Assembly (NCBI RefSeq): GCF_011039085.1
Contig: NZ_JAAKEI010000027.1
Span: 1-38,642, forward strand
From: Desulfovibrio sp. ZJ369
Lineage (GTDB): Bacteria; Desulfobacterota; Desulfovibrionia; Desulfovibrionales; Desulfovibrionaceae
Length of the DNA stretch: 38,642 nucleotides
Direction: 5' to 3'
The translations under genes and the position numbers were made by a program. Under the pieces are notes generated by a model that worked only from the letters and a program-made list of their open reading frames with translations, had not been told where the DNA came from and made no database searches. Positions 15,975 to 24,607 of this stretch are shown here, in pieces. How positions within the stretch are numbered: the first letter of the stretch is position 1; every line of letters begins with the position of its first letter.

Positions 15975-16691
15975 ATGCCCACACTCAAATACAAGCGCAT
16001 TCTGCTCAAGCTGAGCGGCGAAGCCCTGGCCGGGGAGCAGAAAAACGGCATTGACCCCGAAACCGTAGCCGCCATCTGCAACGAAATCGGCACGGTGCTT
16101 GACATGGGCGTGCAAATGGCCCTGGTCATCGGCGGAGGCAACATCTTTCGCGGCCTCTCCGGCTCGGCCAAGGGCATGGAACGCTCCTCGGCCGACTATA
16201 TGGGCATGCTGGCCACGGTGCTCAACGCCCTGGCCGTGCAGGACATGCTGGAAAAACAGGGCTATCCCACGCGGGTGCTCTCGGCCATCACCATGCAGGA
16301 AGTCTGCGAACCCTTTGTGCGCCGCCGCGCCCTGCGCCATCTTGAAAAAGGCCGGGTGGTGATCTGCGCCGCGGGCACGGGCAACCCCTATTTCACCACG
16401 GACACCACGGCGGCCCTGCGCGGCATGGAGCTGAAATGCGACGCCATCATCAAGGCCACCAAGGTGGACGGCATTTACGACAAGGATCCCGCCAAACACG
16501 GCGACGCCGTCAAGTTCGACTGCATCAGCTACGATGAAACGCTGAGCCGGCATCTGGGCGTCATGGACGCCACGGCTTTTGCCCTGGTGCGCGACAATAA
16601 GGTGCCGATCATCGTCTGCCGCATGTTCGGCGGGGATATCCGCCGGGCCGTGCAAGGGGAACCCGTGGGCACCATCGTGCGCGACTGCTGA
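15975..16691 (+). CDS. pyrH: UMP kinase
   Basis: A 238-residue amino-acid-kinase-fold UMP kinase, which phosphorylates UMP to UDP with ATP in pyrimidine nucleotide synthesis. Motifs seen: [10 protein letters not shown] (N-terminal phosphate loop), [55 protein letters not shown] and [13 protein letters not shown], then a C-terminal [17 protein letters not shown]. It is full length with AAGGCGGA before the ATG. An in-frame extension upstream is not needed. It is followed by frr after 29 bp, the usual pair. Confidence 0.97.
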   Translation: MPTLKYKRILLKLSGEALAGEQKNGIDPETVAAICNEIGTVLDMGVQMALVIGGGNIFRGLSGSAKGMERSSADYMGMLATVLNALAVQDMLEKQGYPTRVLSAITMQEVCEPFVRRRALRHLEKGRVVICAAGTGNPYFTTDTTAALRGMELKCDAIIKATKVDGIYDKDPAKHGDAVKFDCISYDETLSRHLGVMDATAFALVRDNKVPIIVCRMFGGDIRRAVQGEPVGTIVRDC

Positions 16692-16720
16692 AGCCCCAGC
16701 CCCAGCCAAGGAGTAAGAGA

Positions 16721-17281
16721 ATGGATACAGACAGCATTCTTCTGGACGCCGAAGAACGCATGGAAAAGGCCCTGGCAGCCCTGGACCGCGATTTCGCCAA
16801 ACTGCGCACCGGCCGGGCCTCCACCGCCCTGGTGGAAGGCATCAAGGCCGACTATTACGGCACGCCGACGCCCATCGGCCAGATGGCCTCGGTGGCCGTG
16901 CCCGACAGCCGCACCCTGACCATCCAGCCCTGGGACAAAGGGGGCATAGCCGTGGTGGAAAAGGCCATTCTGAAGTCCGATCTGGGGCTCACCCCGGTCA
17001 ATGACGGCAGGATCATCCGCATTGTGATCCCCCCGCTTACCGAGGAACGCCGCAAAGAGCTCGGCAAAGTGGCCCGCAAATACAGCGAAGAAGCCAAGGT
17101 GGCAGTGCGCAACGTGCGCCGGGACGCCAACGACAGCCTGAAAAAACAGGAAAAGGACAAGGCAATCACTGAGGACGAGCTGAAAAAGGCCGTGGACGAC
17201 GTTCAGAAGCTTACCGACAAATTTGTGGCCGAGGTGGACAAAAAATGCGCGGCCAAAGAAAAGGAAATCATGGATATCTAG
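16721..17281 (+). CDS. frr: Ribosome recycling factor
   Basis: A 186-residue RRF, which splits post-termination ribosomes together with EF-G. It has [20 protein letters not shown], the [22 protein letters not shown] beta domain, [14 protein letters not shown] and the long charged C-terminal helices. Length equals the family norm (about 185). A strong AAGGAG lies eight bases before the ATG. Normally uppS follows within a few bases; here the next gene is 646 bp away. Confidence 0.97.
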   Translation: MDTDSILLDAEERMEKALAALDRDFAKLRTGRASTALVEGIKADYYGTPTPIGQMASVAVPDSRTLTIQPWDKGGIAVVEKAILKSDLGLTPVNDGRIIRIVIPPLTEERRKELGKVARKYSEEAKVAVRNVRRDANDSLKKQEKDKAITEDELKKAVDDVQKLTDKFVAEVDKKCAAKEKEIMDI

Positions 17282-17304
17282 AAGTCATTGCATACATGGC
17301 TTCC

Positions 17305-17339
17305 AGAGCGTTTTGCCAATGAAATCAGCTCAACGCTCC
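17305..17339. repeat. AGAGC palindrome, 35-bp class
   Basis: AGAGCGTTTTGCCAATGAAATCAGCTCAACGCTCC, 23 bp after the frr stop. The last base is C instead of T. Confidence 0.85.
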
Positions 17340-17737
17340 AGTACCATGAGCATGTAACGTTCACGGTACTCGCCGCCGCACGGCAGTCCGCGCGGCGGCG
17401 GAACCGCCGTGAGCGGGCCCAAACGAGCGAAGGGCCCATGCAGAGGCTGCCTCATGGACGACGAAGGGCCGAACGGGGGGGCTGGCCTGCCCGCACGCGC
17501 GGGCAGGGAGCGAAGCAGCGAGACCCGCGCGTAAGGATTTGCCCGCCGGTTGCTTCATTCTGCTGCGACCCTTCGGCCAGGCGCATGAAACGCCCGATCT
17601 TGCCGGCCAGCGCCTGATGTTGCCGCAAGGCGTCAGACGCGTGTGCGCGCTCGCGCCTGCAACAGCCTGTGATCGAACCCGCGGAAAAATGTTTTCTGTT
17701 GCCGGACTGTTCCGGCCTTCTCGCTTTCCTCGCATTC
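17340..17737. other. Structured gap between frr and uppS, no supported gene
   Basis: About 400 bp of GC-rich DNA with several perfect short stems: GTACC/GGTAC (17340-17368), CCGCCGC/GCGGCGG (about 17370-17400), GGGCCC/GGGCCC (17415-17437) and CCTGCCCGC/GCGGGCAGG (17486-17507). Two AGCGAAG copies sit in or beside the last two. Long open frames exist on both strands but are Arg/Pro/Ala-rich and match nothing I recognise. It may be a non-coding RNA or a decayed insertion; I cannot assign it to a known RNA family. No RNase P, tmRNA or 6S signature was recognised. Confidence 0.45.
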
Positions 17738-17911
17738 GAGCGTTTTGCTCATGAAATGAGCTAAACGCTCTGGCGACAGCGTTGGCTGGCTGCCGCAGTA
17801 AGCAGTTGCTGTCTTCATCCGTGCTTCCTTCGTCGCAACGGCTGGAGCCTGGACGCGAAATGATGGCGGCGAAGTGATTGAAAATGAATAGTTTCAATCA
17901 AAAAATGCTCT
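17738..17911. mobile_element. Composite repeat, copy 1 (35-bp palindrome + core + 48-bp-class arm)
   Basis: A 35-bp-class palindrome (17738-17771) is followed by a core of about 100 bp and a TGATTGAAA/TTTCAATCA hairpin ending ATGCTCT (17875-17911). The reverse complement matches 24012-24310 closely through GCCATCATTTCGCGTCCAGG, CAGCCGTTGCGACGAAGGAA and the CGCTGTCGCCAGAGCG end, but the other copy has about 125 extra bases in the middle. It lies immediately before the uppS ribosome site. Confidence 0.8.
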
Positions 17912-17927
17912 CGTAGAGGCGTTTTTC

Positions 17928-18651
<724 letters not shown>

Positions 18652-18662
<11 letters not shown>

Positions 18663-19470
18663 CTCAGAGATGCGCAGTATCGACATCCGCCGCATCATTA
18701 CCGGTCTGGCACTGGCCGCCGTGCTTCTGACGGCGCTTTGGCTGCGGGGCTGGCCGCTGCTTTTTGTCATTCTGCTGGTGGCGGCCCTGGGCCTCTGGGA
18801 GTTTTATTCCCTGTTCTGGGGCCCCACGGGCCGCATACCCAGCCGGATCTGCGCCATTGCCCTGGGCTGGGGCATGCTCTGCCTGACCTGGATGCATCGG
18901 CCGCAGGACGCCCTGGTCTGCCTGGGCGCGGCGTTTGTGCTGGCAGCCATGAGCTTTTTATTCCGCTGGGATGTCATTGAGGAAGAAGACGCCTTTGCCG
19001 CCAGCGGCATTTTCATGGCCGGGATGGCGTATGTGCCGCTGCTGCTGTTGCCTGCCACCTACCTTTCCACGCTCAAGCTGATCTTCGTGCTGGCCGCCGT
19101 GGCCATCTCCGACACGGCCGCCTATTTTGTGGGCACCCGCTTCGGCCACCACAAGCTCTGGCCGCGCGTAAGCCCCAACAAAAGTTCCGAGGGCGCGGTG
19201 GGCAGTCTGGTGGCCTGCGTGATTTTCTGCGCCGTATACGGCGGCATGTACGGCAAGGCAAGCTGGTTTGCCTTTGCGCTGCTGGGCGTGGCGGTCAACG
19301 CCTTTGCCCAGTTGGGCGATCTTTTCGAGTCAGCGCTCAAGCGATCCGTGCGGATCAAGGATTCCGGCTCCATCCTGCCGGGTCACGGCGGCATGCTGGA
19401 CCGCGCCGACAGCTTGTTATTCGCCATGCCCATGGTGGCGGTTGTGGATCAATGGTTCTTTTTTTTCTGA
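18652..19470 (+). CDS. cdsA: Phosphatidate cytidylyltransferase (CDP-diglyceride synthase)
   Basis: A 272-residue inner-membrane enzyme that makes CDP-diacylglycerol from CTP and phosphatidate, the branch point of phospholipid synthesis. About seven or eight hydrophobic helices precede the CdsA signature near the C-terminus: SALKRSVRIKDSGSILPGHG then GMLDRADS, matching the pattern S-x-x-K-R-x4-K-D-x-x-x-x-x-P-G-H-G-G-x-x-D-R-x-D. DTAAYFVGTRFG in the middle is also typical. AGGAG lies seven bases before the ATG, which overlaps the uppS 3' end. Confidence 0.96.
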
Positions 19471-19479
19471 GGCAGACGC

Positions 19480-19535
19480 CCGGAAAACGCCTCTTGCGCC
19501 CCTTGGCCGCGTGGCAGGCGCAAGACGCTCCGGGC
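19480..19535. other. Hairpin between cdsA and dxr
   Basis: TCTTGCGCC (19492-19500) pairs perfectly with GGCGCAAGA (19517-19525), extended by CCCGG/CCGGG on the outside. No T-run follows, so it is more likely an mRNA processing or stability element inside the operon than a terminator. Confidence 0.45.
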
Positions 19536-19552
19536 CTTGAAAATACTCCTTG

Positions 19553-20938
19553 ATGGAAACAAAGCGTGCAGGCACTCTGATGGCAGAACTCTGGCCGGGC
19601 CAGGGCGGTCCGGCGATTGATTACATCTCCGGGCCTCCGCCCGAAGACTGGCGGCAAACATGGCCCCGCGGGCTGGCTATCCTGGGTTCCACGGGTTCCA
19701 TCGGGCAAAACGCGCTTGCCGTGCTGGAAGCCCGGAAGGAGGACTTCCGCGTGCTGGGTCTTTCCTGCGCCCGCAATGTGGAGCGTCTGGCCCGGCAGGC
19801 CGTGCGCTGGCAGCCGCCGTTTCTGGCCGTGCTCGACGAGGCCGCGGCCGCGCGGCTCAAAGAGCTGCTTCCCGCAGGCTACAGCCCGCGGATCCTGATC
19901 GGACGCGAGGGCTATGCCCGGCTTGCCGCGCTGCCCCAGGCCGCCACCGTGCTTTCGGCCCAGGTGGGCGCGGCCGGGCTGGCGGGCACGCTGGCCGCGG
20001 CTCTGGCGGGCAAGGTCATCTGTCTGGCCAACAAGGAGTCCCTGGTGCTGGCCGGAGGGCTGGTGCGCGAGATCTGCGCCCGCACCGGCGCGGCCGTGCT
20101 GCCCGTGGATTCGGAACACAATGCGCTTTTTCAATGCCTGGCCGGGCGCGGCCAGGAAATCAAAAGCCTGATCCTCACGGCTTCGGGCGGTCCTTTTCGC
20201 GGCAAGAGCCGTGAGGAGCTGCGCCATGTTACCCCCGAACAGGCCCTGAAGCATCCCAATTGGCGCATGGGCGCGAAAATCAGCATTGACTCCGCGAGCA
20301 TGATGAACAAAGGCCTCGAAGTGCTGGAGGCTTTTCACCTCTACGGCGTCCCGGCCGGGCGCATCCGCGTGCTGGTGCATCCGCAATCCGTGGTTCATTC
20401 GCTGGTGGAACTGGCGGACGGCTCGCAGCTTGCGCAGATGGGCACGGCGGACATGCGCCTGGCCATTGCCCATTGCCTGCTTTGGCCACGCTGCGCGCCC
20501 GTGGGCGTTGCGCCGCTCAATCTGGTGACGGCAGGGCCGCTTTCTTTTTATGAGCCGGATACGAAATCCTTTCCCTGCATTTCCCTGGCGCGCCGCGCTC
20601 TGGCCGAACGCGGGGGGCTCAGCGTGGTCCTGAATGCGGCCAATGAGGCGGCGGTTGAGCTCTTTCTGGCCGGACGCTGCGGTTTTCTGGACATTCCCCG
20701 GCTGATCGACGCGGCCATGAGCGCGCACGCCGCGACGCTGCCCGGGCACCAGCCTTTCTGCCCGCCCCTGCGCAGCGTTGCGGCCCCGCCTGACCCGGCC
20801 TGCGGCTCTCTTGCCCTTGAGCAGGAAGTGCGTATGTTGATGGAGCGTATTGAAGCGCTTGATCGCCATACCCGGCAAGTGGTCCACGAACTGGCGCAGG
20901 CAGACGTGGCTGCCGAGGCCAGGGTCAGCCCTCATTAA
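19553..20938 (+). CDS. dxr: 1-deoxy-D-xylulose 5-phosphate reductoisomerase
   Basis: The second enzyme of the MEP isoprenoid pathway: it converts DXP to methylerythritol 4-phosphate with NADPH. Motifs are complete: LGSTGSIGQNAL (NADPH), LANKESLVLAGG, PVDSEHNALFQC (metal and substrate), LTASGGPFRG, HPNWRMGAKISIDSASMMNK, VHPQSVVHSLVELADGS, MGTADMRLAI and LNAANEAAVELFL. At 461 residues it is longer than the usual 390-400, with about 40 extra N-terminal residues and about 45 extra C-terminal residues. The start is uncertain: the ATG at 19553 and one at 19580 both lack a good Shine-Dalgarno. The last codons and the TAA stop lie inside a 19-bp repeat also found beside the porin. Confidence 0.94.
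   Translation: METKRAGTLMAELWPGQGGPAIDYISGPPPEDWRQTWPRGLAILGSTGSIGQNALAVLEARKEDFRVLGLSCARNVERLARQAVRWQPPFLAVLDEAAAARLKELLPAGYSPRILIGREGYARLAALPQAATVLSAQVGAAGLAGTLAAALAGKVICLANKESLVLAGGLVREICARTGAAVLPVDSEHNALFQCLAGRGQEIKSLILTASGGPFRGKSREELRHVTPEQALKHPNWRMGAKISIDSASMMNKGLEVLEAFHLYGVPAGRIRVLVHPQSVVHSLVELADGSQLAQMGTADMRLAIAHCLLWPRCAPVGVAPLNLVTAGPLSFYEPDTKSFPCISLARRALAERGGLSVVLNAANEAAVELFLAGRCGFLDIPRLIDAAMSAHAATLPGHQPFCPPLRSVAAPPDPACGSLALEQEVRMLMERIEALDRHTRQVVHELAQADVAAEARVSPH
20919..20937 (+). repeat. 19-bp dispersed repeat, copy A (end of dxr)
   Basis: CCAGGGTCAGCCCTCATTA, an exact match to copies at 24505-24523 and (reverse) 26492-26510. It encodes the last DXR residues and most of the TAA stop. 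AGGG-TCAG-CCCT inside it is a small hairpin. Confidence 0.8.
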
Positions 20939-21057
20939 GCCACCTGCTGCAAAGCCGCGTTTTGCCTGCGGGAATGACCGCTTGCAACACGATTGCAGAT
21001 CTACCGTCACTCACGCCAAAGCCGTTTGCGGCTTGGCTGAACCATTGGAGAAACAGC

Positions 21058-22215
21058 TTGCTGACGACCAGTATCGCCGTTGTCCTTGTTCTGGGCGGCC
21101 TGATTTTTTTTCATGAGCTGGGCCACTTTCTCATGGCCCGCAGCCTGGGCATGGGCGTTTCCGTTTTTTCCCTGGGGTTCGGCCCCAAACTTCTCAAGTA
21201 CAAGGCGGGCAAGACCGAATATGCCCTCTCCCTGATCCCCCTGGGCGGCTATGTGGCCCTGGTGGGCGAAAGCAATCAGGAAGACTTGCCCGCGGGCTTC
21301 AGCAAAGAGGAGAGCTTTGCCCTGCGCCCGGCATGGCAACGTCTGATGGTGGTGGCAGCCGGGCCCGCCGCCAATATCCTGCTGGCCTGGCTGCTGTGCT
21401 GGGTTCTGGCCTTCGGCTGGGGCACGCCCGTGCTGCTGCCGGATGTGGGCGCAGTGAATGAAAACAGCCCGGCGGCCGTGGCGGGCATCCAGGCCGGGGA
21501 TCGCATCCTGAGCATCAACGGCACGCCGGTGCCGAGCTGGGAGGCCATGTCCGAAACGGTGGCCCGAAACGGCGGCAAGCCCATGCGGGTGGAAGTGGAG
21601 CGCGCGGGCAGGGGGGCCACCGTGCCGACCGGGCCTGATGCAAACGGCGAGCGCGGTCAGGGCTGGACTGCCGAACCGCAGCGGCTGACCCTGACTGTGA
21701 CGCCGGAGCGCGCGGTGCGCAAGACCATTTTCGGCGAGGAGGAAACGGCCTGGCTGATGGGCGTGCGGGCCGCCGCGCATGTCAGCAACGAGCGCCACGG
21801 TTTCTGGGCCTCGGCCTCGGCCGGGGCAAGACAAACCTGGGAGATGGTCTCCCTGACCTGGCAGAGTTTTGTCAAGCTGGCCCAGCGGATCGTGCCCATC
21901 GATCAGGTTGGCGGCCCGATCATGATCGTGCAGCTCGTCAGCGATCAGGCCCATAAAGGCCTGGCCGGGCTGCTGGCCCTCACGGCTCTGATCAGCGTCA
22001 ACCTCGGTATTCTGAACCTCCTGCCCATTCCCATTCTGGACGGCGGGCAGATAGTCTTCTGCCTCTGGGAAATCCTCTTCCGGCGGCCGCTCAACGCCAG
22101 GGTGCAGGAATACGCCATGCGCGTGGGCCTTGCCCTGCTGATCTGCCTCATGCTGCTGGCCACATATAACGACATCTGGCGGCTGGTCAAAAAGGCCGGC
22201 TGGCTCGGAGCGTGA
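21058..22215 (+). CDS. rseP: RIP metalloprotease RseP (site-2 protease family)
   Basis: A 385-residue intramembrane zinc metalloprotease. The first transmembrane helix carries HELGH (LIFFHELGHFLMARSLGMGV), with FGPKLLKYKAGKTEYALSLIPLGGYV after it. A PDZ domain lies about 140-210 (NSPAAVAGIQAGDRILSINGTPV), and the last helices contain NLLPIPILDGGQ, the second metal-binding motif. In bacteria it cleaves anti-sigma factors or signal-peptide remnants in the inner membrane. I chose a TTG start at 21058 because GGAG precedes it by seven bases and the resulting N-terminus begins directly at the first helix; an in-frame start at 20962 would add 32 residues and has no ribosome site. Confidence 0.93.
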   Translation: MLTTSIAVVLVLGGLIFFHELGHFLMARSLGMGVSVFSLGFGPKLLKYKAGKTEYALSLIPLGGYVALVGESNQEDLPAGFSKEESFALRPAWQRLMVVAAGPAANILLAWLLCWVLAFGWGTPVLLPDVGAVNENSPAAVAGIQAGDRILSINGTPVPSWEAMSETVARNGGKPMRVEVERAGRGATVPTGPDANGERGQGWTAEPQRLTLTVTPERAVRKTIFGEEETAWLMGVRAAAHVSNERHGFWASASAGARQTWEMVSLTWQSFVKLAQRIVPIDQVGGPIMIVQLVSDQAHKGLAGLLALTALISVNLGILNLLPIPILDGGQIVFCLWEILFRRPLNARVQEYAMRVGLALLICLMLLATYNDIWRLVKKAGWLGA

Positions 22216-22217
22216 GC

Positions 22218-23051
22218 ATGAGCATCCGGTCCACCGGCCTTGAGCTGATCCTCAACGCCGCCGAGGGCGTGCTGCAAATCGTGGTTACGGACGACGAGGC
22301 CGTGCTCTGCGCCCAGGAGTGGCGCAGGGCCGAGCGGGCCACGGAGATTCTGGCCCCTGCCTTGCGGGAAATCTGCACGGCCCTGGATCTGCGTCTCAGG
22401 GATTTTCGCCGTATTGCCTGCGTGCGCGGGCCCGGTTCCTTTACCGGCATCCGCCTGGTGCTGGCCACGGCCGCGGCCCTGCGCCGCACAGGCCGCGCCC
22501 GGCTGGCCGGTCTGGATTACATGCAGGCCCTGGCCACCAGCGCGGTGCTGGAGCGGCAACTGCTCTACAACGCGCGACTCTGGGTGCTGACCCATGCCCG
22601 GCGCAATCTGGTGCATTGCCAGCCCTTTGTCGCCTATGGGCCGCAGATTCCGGCCCAGCCCCTGCAAGCCGTGGAGCTCTGCCCGCCCGCCGCAGCCCTG
22701 CAACGCATCACGGCCCAGGCCAGGGAATGTGACGAGCTGCCCGTCCACGTCTGCGGCAGCGGCCTGACGCGCAATGCGGCTGTTTTCGCGCACTGGGGCC
22801 CGGACTGGCGCACGGACGCGGCACAAACGATCCGCCCCATGTCCGGACTGATCAGCCCGAGCGTGGCCGCGCTCTGCCTGCTGGCGCGGCACGGCGACTA
22901 TTTTCCCGAAGATCTGGAGCCGCTCTATGTGCGGCCTTGCGACGCGGTGGAAAACCTGCCTCGCTTGGCCGAGCGACAAGGTCTGGACAGCGACAATGCC
23001 GCGGCAACGCTGGACGATCTGCTCAAGCGCGCCCCTCAGAGCGAAATCTAG
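22218..23051 (+). CDS. tsaB: tRNA threonylcarbamoyladenosine biosynthesis protein TsaB
   Basis: A 277-residue ASKHA-fold protein. The signature RGPGSFTGIRLVLATAAAL identifies TsaB, the non-catalytic partner of TsaD needed for the t6A37 modification of ANN-decoding tRNAs. The C-terminal half is divergent, as is common for TsaB, and includes a PLYVRP motif near the end. GGAG at 22207 is seven bases before ATG 22218, two bases after the rseP stop, so it is the last gene of the uppS-cdsA-dxr-rseP unit. Its TAG stop is followed by AGC, a half-site of the palindrome family. It faces the PHP phosphatase gene. Confidence 0.85.
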   Translation: MSIRSTGLELILNAAEGVLQIVVTDDEAVLCAQEWRRAERATEILAPALREICTALDLRLRDFRRIACVRGPGSFTGIRLVLATAAALRRTGRARLAGLDYMQALATSAVLERQLLYNARLWVLTHARRNLVHCQPFVAYGPQIPAQPLQAVELCPPAAALQRITAQARECDELPVHVCGSGLTRNAAVFAHWGPDWRTDAAQTIRPMSGLISPSVAALCLLARHGDYFPEDLEPLYVRPCDAVENLPRLAERQGLDSDNAAATLDDLLKRAPQSEI

Positions 23052-23068
23052 AGCTCATGAAAGTAGCT

Positions 23069-23102
23069 AGAGCGGTTGCCGTTTTCAACAGCAAACCGCT
23101 CT
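23069..23102. repeat. AGAGC palindrome, 34-bp variant, between convergent genes
   Basis: AGAGCGGTTGCCGTTTTCAACAGCAAACCGCTCT. It separates tsaB (plus) and the PHP phosphatase (minus). The phosphatase TAG stop (23103-23101 on the minus strand) overlaps its right end. An isolated TAGAGCTCATGAAAG half-site lies 19 bp to the left. Confidence 0.9.
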
Positions 23103-23913
23103 AGAAGTCCAGAAAATACGGCTTGCGCGCCAGAAAAAACAGGCTTTGCGCATAGCCGAACGAGCGGGCGTACTCGGCCAGTCTGTCAAATCCCGAAACC
23201 GTATCCGCAGTGGTATGCGCGTCCGAGCCAAAAGCCACGGGCACGCCCAGCTCGGCGGCCAGCGCCATGATCGCCGGCGCCGGATACGGCTCCTCAAAGT
23301 CCTTGCGCAAGCCCGCCGAGGAAATTTCCAGGGCCACGCCCGCCTTTTTCATGACCGCCAGCGTCTTGCGGATCAGTTCCCGGCTTTCCGGCAGGTCAAG
23401 CCAGGCCTGAAAGCTCTCATAGGAGCGCACCTTGATGAAGTCCGGGTGAGCCACCACGTCCACCAGGCCGCTGGCGGCCATGCGGGCCATCTCCCTGTAA
23501 TACGCCGCGTACCGCCGGGTCTTCTCTTCCTCGGCGCAATCCCAGTTTTTGGGCGAGCCCACGGCCAGCCTGTCCAGAAAATGCAGGCCGCCGATCAGAT
23601 AATCAAAGGGATAGGCGGCCACAAAGTCCCGCATCCAGCCAGGGTTGGAGGGTATCCAGTCCAACTCCGCGCCCAGCAGCACCTTCGGGCCCGTAGCCGC
23701 CTCCTTGAGCGCCAGCACCTCCCGCACATAGTCCGGAAAATCCGCCGCCAGATCCCCGCGGTAGAGCGGGCAGGCGAAACCCGGCGGCAGGGGCGAATGT
23801 TCGGAAAAGCCATAATACTCAAGGGGAGTGCGGCAGGCGGCCGCGTACATTTGCGCCGCCGAGGCCTCCCCGTGGGAAATACGCGTGTGATTGTGCAAAT
23901 CCGCCAGTATCAT
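23101..23913 (-). CDS. PHP-domain histidinol-phosphatase-like protein
   Basis: A 270-residue PHP-family metallohydrolase. Metal-binding motifs appear in order: DLHNHTRISHG (residues 5-15), FSEHSP, GAELDW, GGLHFL, VAHPDF and GSDAHT. The arrangement matches the HisJ/HisK-type histidinol-phosphatases, which release phosphate from histidinol phosphate in histidine synthesis; hisI and hisG elsewhere in the window make that role plausible, but other PHP phosphatases look alike. Start ATG 23913 gives the standard LADLHNHT N-terminus; the ribosome site is weak. Its TAG stop is inside the AGAGC palindrome. It converges on tsaB. Confidence 0.85.
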   Translation of the reverse strand: MILADLHNHTRISHGEASAAQMYAAACRTPLEYYGFSEHSPLPPGFACPLYRGDLAADFPDYVREVLALKEAATGPKVLLGAELDWIPSNPGWMRDFVAAYPFDYLIGGLHFLDRLAVGSPKNWDCAEEEKTRRYAAYYREMARMAASGLVDVVAHPDFIKVRSYESFQAWLDLPESRELIRKTLAVMKKAGVALEISSAGLRKDFEEPYPAPAIMALAAELGVPVAFGSDAHTTADTVSGFDRLAEYARSFGYAQSLFFLARKPYFLDF

Positions 23914-24011
23914 AGCAGGCCCGGGCGTTTTCAGCTTGCCGCCGCAAAGCCATTTCTTTGGCGCGGCATATGCCCGCGCGGAAAAGAGCCTCTGCTTGCA
24001 ACATGCCTTCT

Positions 24012-24310
24012 AGAGCATTTTTTGATTGAAAATATTCATTTTCAATCACTTCGCTGCCATCATTTCGCGTCCAGGCTTCAGCCGTTGCGACGAAGGAAGC
24101 TACGGATGGAGACAGCAATGAGTTACCACAAAAAACATGCAACGAAACCGCTGTCGCCATCCGTAAGGCTCGCAGACTCGCCAACGGCTGGCGCAAGCAA
24201 GCAAAGCTTGCTAACGGCTACCGCAACGCGGTCTGGACGCTCATTCGGCGCGGGCGCCAGCTAACGCTGTCGCCAGAGCGGTTTAGCTAATTTCATTAGC
24301 AAACCGCTCT
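24012..24310. mobile_element. Composite repeat, copy 2 (48-bp-class arm + core + 35-bp palindrome)
   Basis: It opens with AGAGCATTTTTTGATTGAAA and the paired TTTTCAATCA, and closes with a 36-bp AGAGCGG...CCGCTCT palindrome (24275-24310). It is the inverted counterpart of 17738-17911 with about 125 additional core bases, which include tandem AACGGCTGGCGCAA and AACGGCTACCGCAA units. Two short frames cross the core (an ATG at 24106 with GAAGGAAG upstream, and a Lys/Arg-rich frame with RKARRLANGWRKQAKLANGY); neither is kept in the other copy, so no protein is claimed. Confidence 0.8.
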
Positions 24311-24521
24311 ATTTTTGCGCTCCGGCTTGTGCGTCTGCAATGGCCGCGTCCGGCGCAGGGCACAGCTTTTTTGAAATTTCGGCGTATGTCAAGGCAGAAA
24401 CGGCAAAAAAACGCATCCGGAGCGCGCGCCCTGAAGCCGCCTGCGCTGCAAACGTCGAGTTGCGCGGATACTCCTGTTTCGACCCAATCCGCGATCCTGT
24501 GCAGCCAGGGTCAGCCCTCAT
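24309..24521 (-). CDS. Doubtful 70-residue open frame
   Basis: A short minus-strand frame starting inside the 19-mer repeat and ending with a TAG that overlaps the palindrome at 24275-24310, the same stop arrangement seen in real genes nearby. The C-terminal part (FFAVSALTYAEISKKLCPAPDAAI) has ordinary amino acid balance. There is no ribosome site and I recognise no family. It may be the tail of a gene truncated by repeat insertion. Confidence 0.2.
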   Translation of the reverse strand: MRADPGCTGSRIGSKQEYPRNSTFAAQAASGRALRMRFFAVSALTYAEISKKLCPAPDAAIADAQAGAQK

Positions 24522-24523
24522 TA
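24505..24523 (+). repeat. 19-bp dispersed repeat, copy B
   Basis: Exact copy of the 19-mer at the end of dxr, here followed directly by the AGAGC of the next palindrome. With the following GAGC it makes a 23-bp perfect inverted match to 26488-26510 on the other side of the porin gene. Confidence 0.85.
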
Positions 24524-24570
24524 GAGCATATTGCTTTTGAAACTATTCAATTTCAAAAGCAATATGCTCT
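24523..24570. repeat. AGAGC palindrome, 48 bp with 20-bp perfect arms
   Basis: AGAGCATATTGCTTTTGAAA pairs perfectly with TTTCAAAAGCAATATGCTCT around an 8-base centre. It is the most perfect palindrome of the set and stands 2 bp from the next one. Confidence 0.95.
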
Positions 24571-24572
24571 AC

Positions 24573-24607
24573 AGAGCGTTTAGCTAATTTTATTAGCAAA
24601 ACGCTCT
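24573..24607. repeat. AGAGC palindrome, 35-bp class, overlapping the porin stop
   Basis: AGAGCGTTTAGCTAATTTTATTAGC...CGCTCT. The porin TAG (24608-24606 on the minus strand) uses its last two bases. Confidence 0.92.

Larger units (their letters stand above)
23914..24605. other. Repeat-rich gap between the PHP phosphatase and the porin
   Basis: 692 bp without a confidently supported gene. It holds the composite repeat copy 2 (24012-24310), one copy of the 19-mer (24505-24523) and two palindromes (24523-24570 and 24573-24607). The rest, 24311-24504, has a doubtful short minus-strand frame. Confidence 0.7.

Noticed and set aside
17655..17685. tRNA- or tmRNA-like GGTTCGATC on the minus strand
   Set aside because: The flanking bases do not form a T-arm stem and no acceptor or other arms could be found.
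17633..17818. Peptide containing PERLAHFMSKTL, also read in several other frames
   Set aside because: This peptide is only the translation of the 35-bp palindrome and recurs wherever a frame crosses a copy; it is not a protein motif.
17361..17897. Minus-strand frame of 178 codons between frr and uppS
   Set aside because: It crosses the composite repeat and the palindromes, has low-complexity Arg/Pro/Ala content and no Shine-Dalgarno. Its length is expected in GC-rich DNA.
23146..24264. Plus-strand frame of 372 codons opposite the PHP phosphatase
   Set aside because: It is antisense to a well-supported gene and runs on into the composite repeat; the short ATG frame inside the repeat core is not kept in the other repeat copy.
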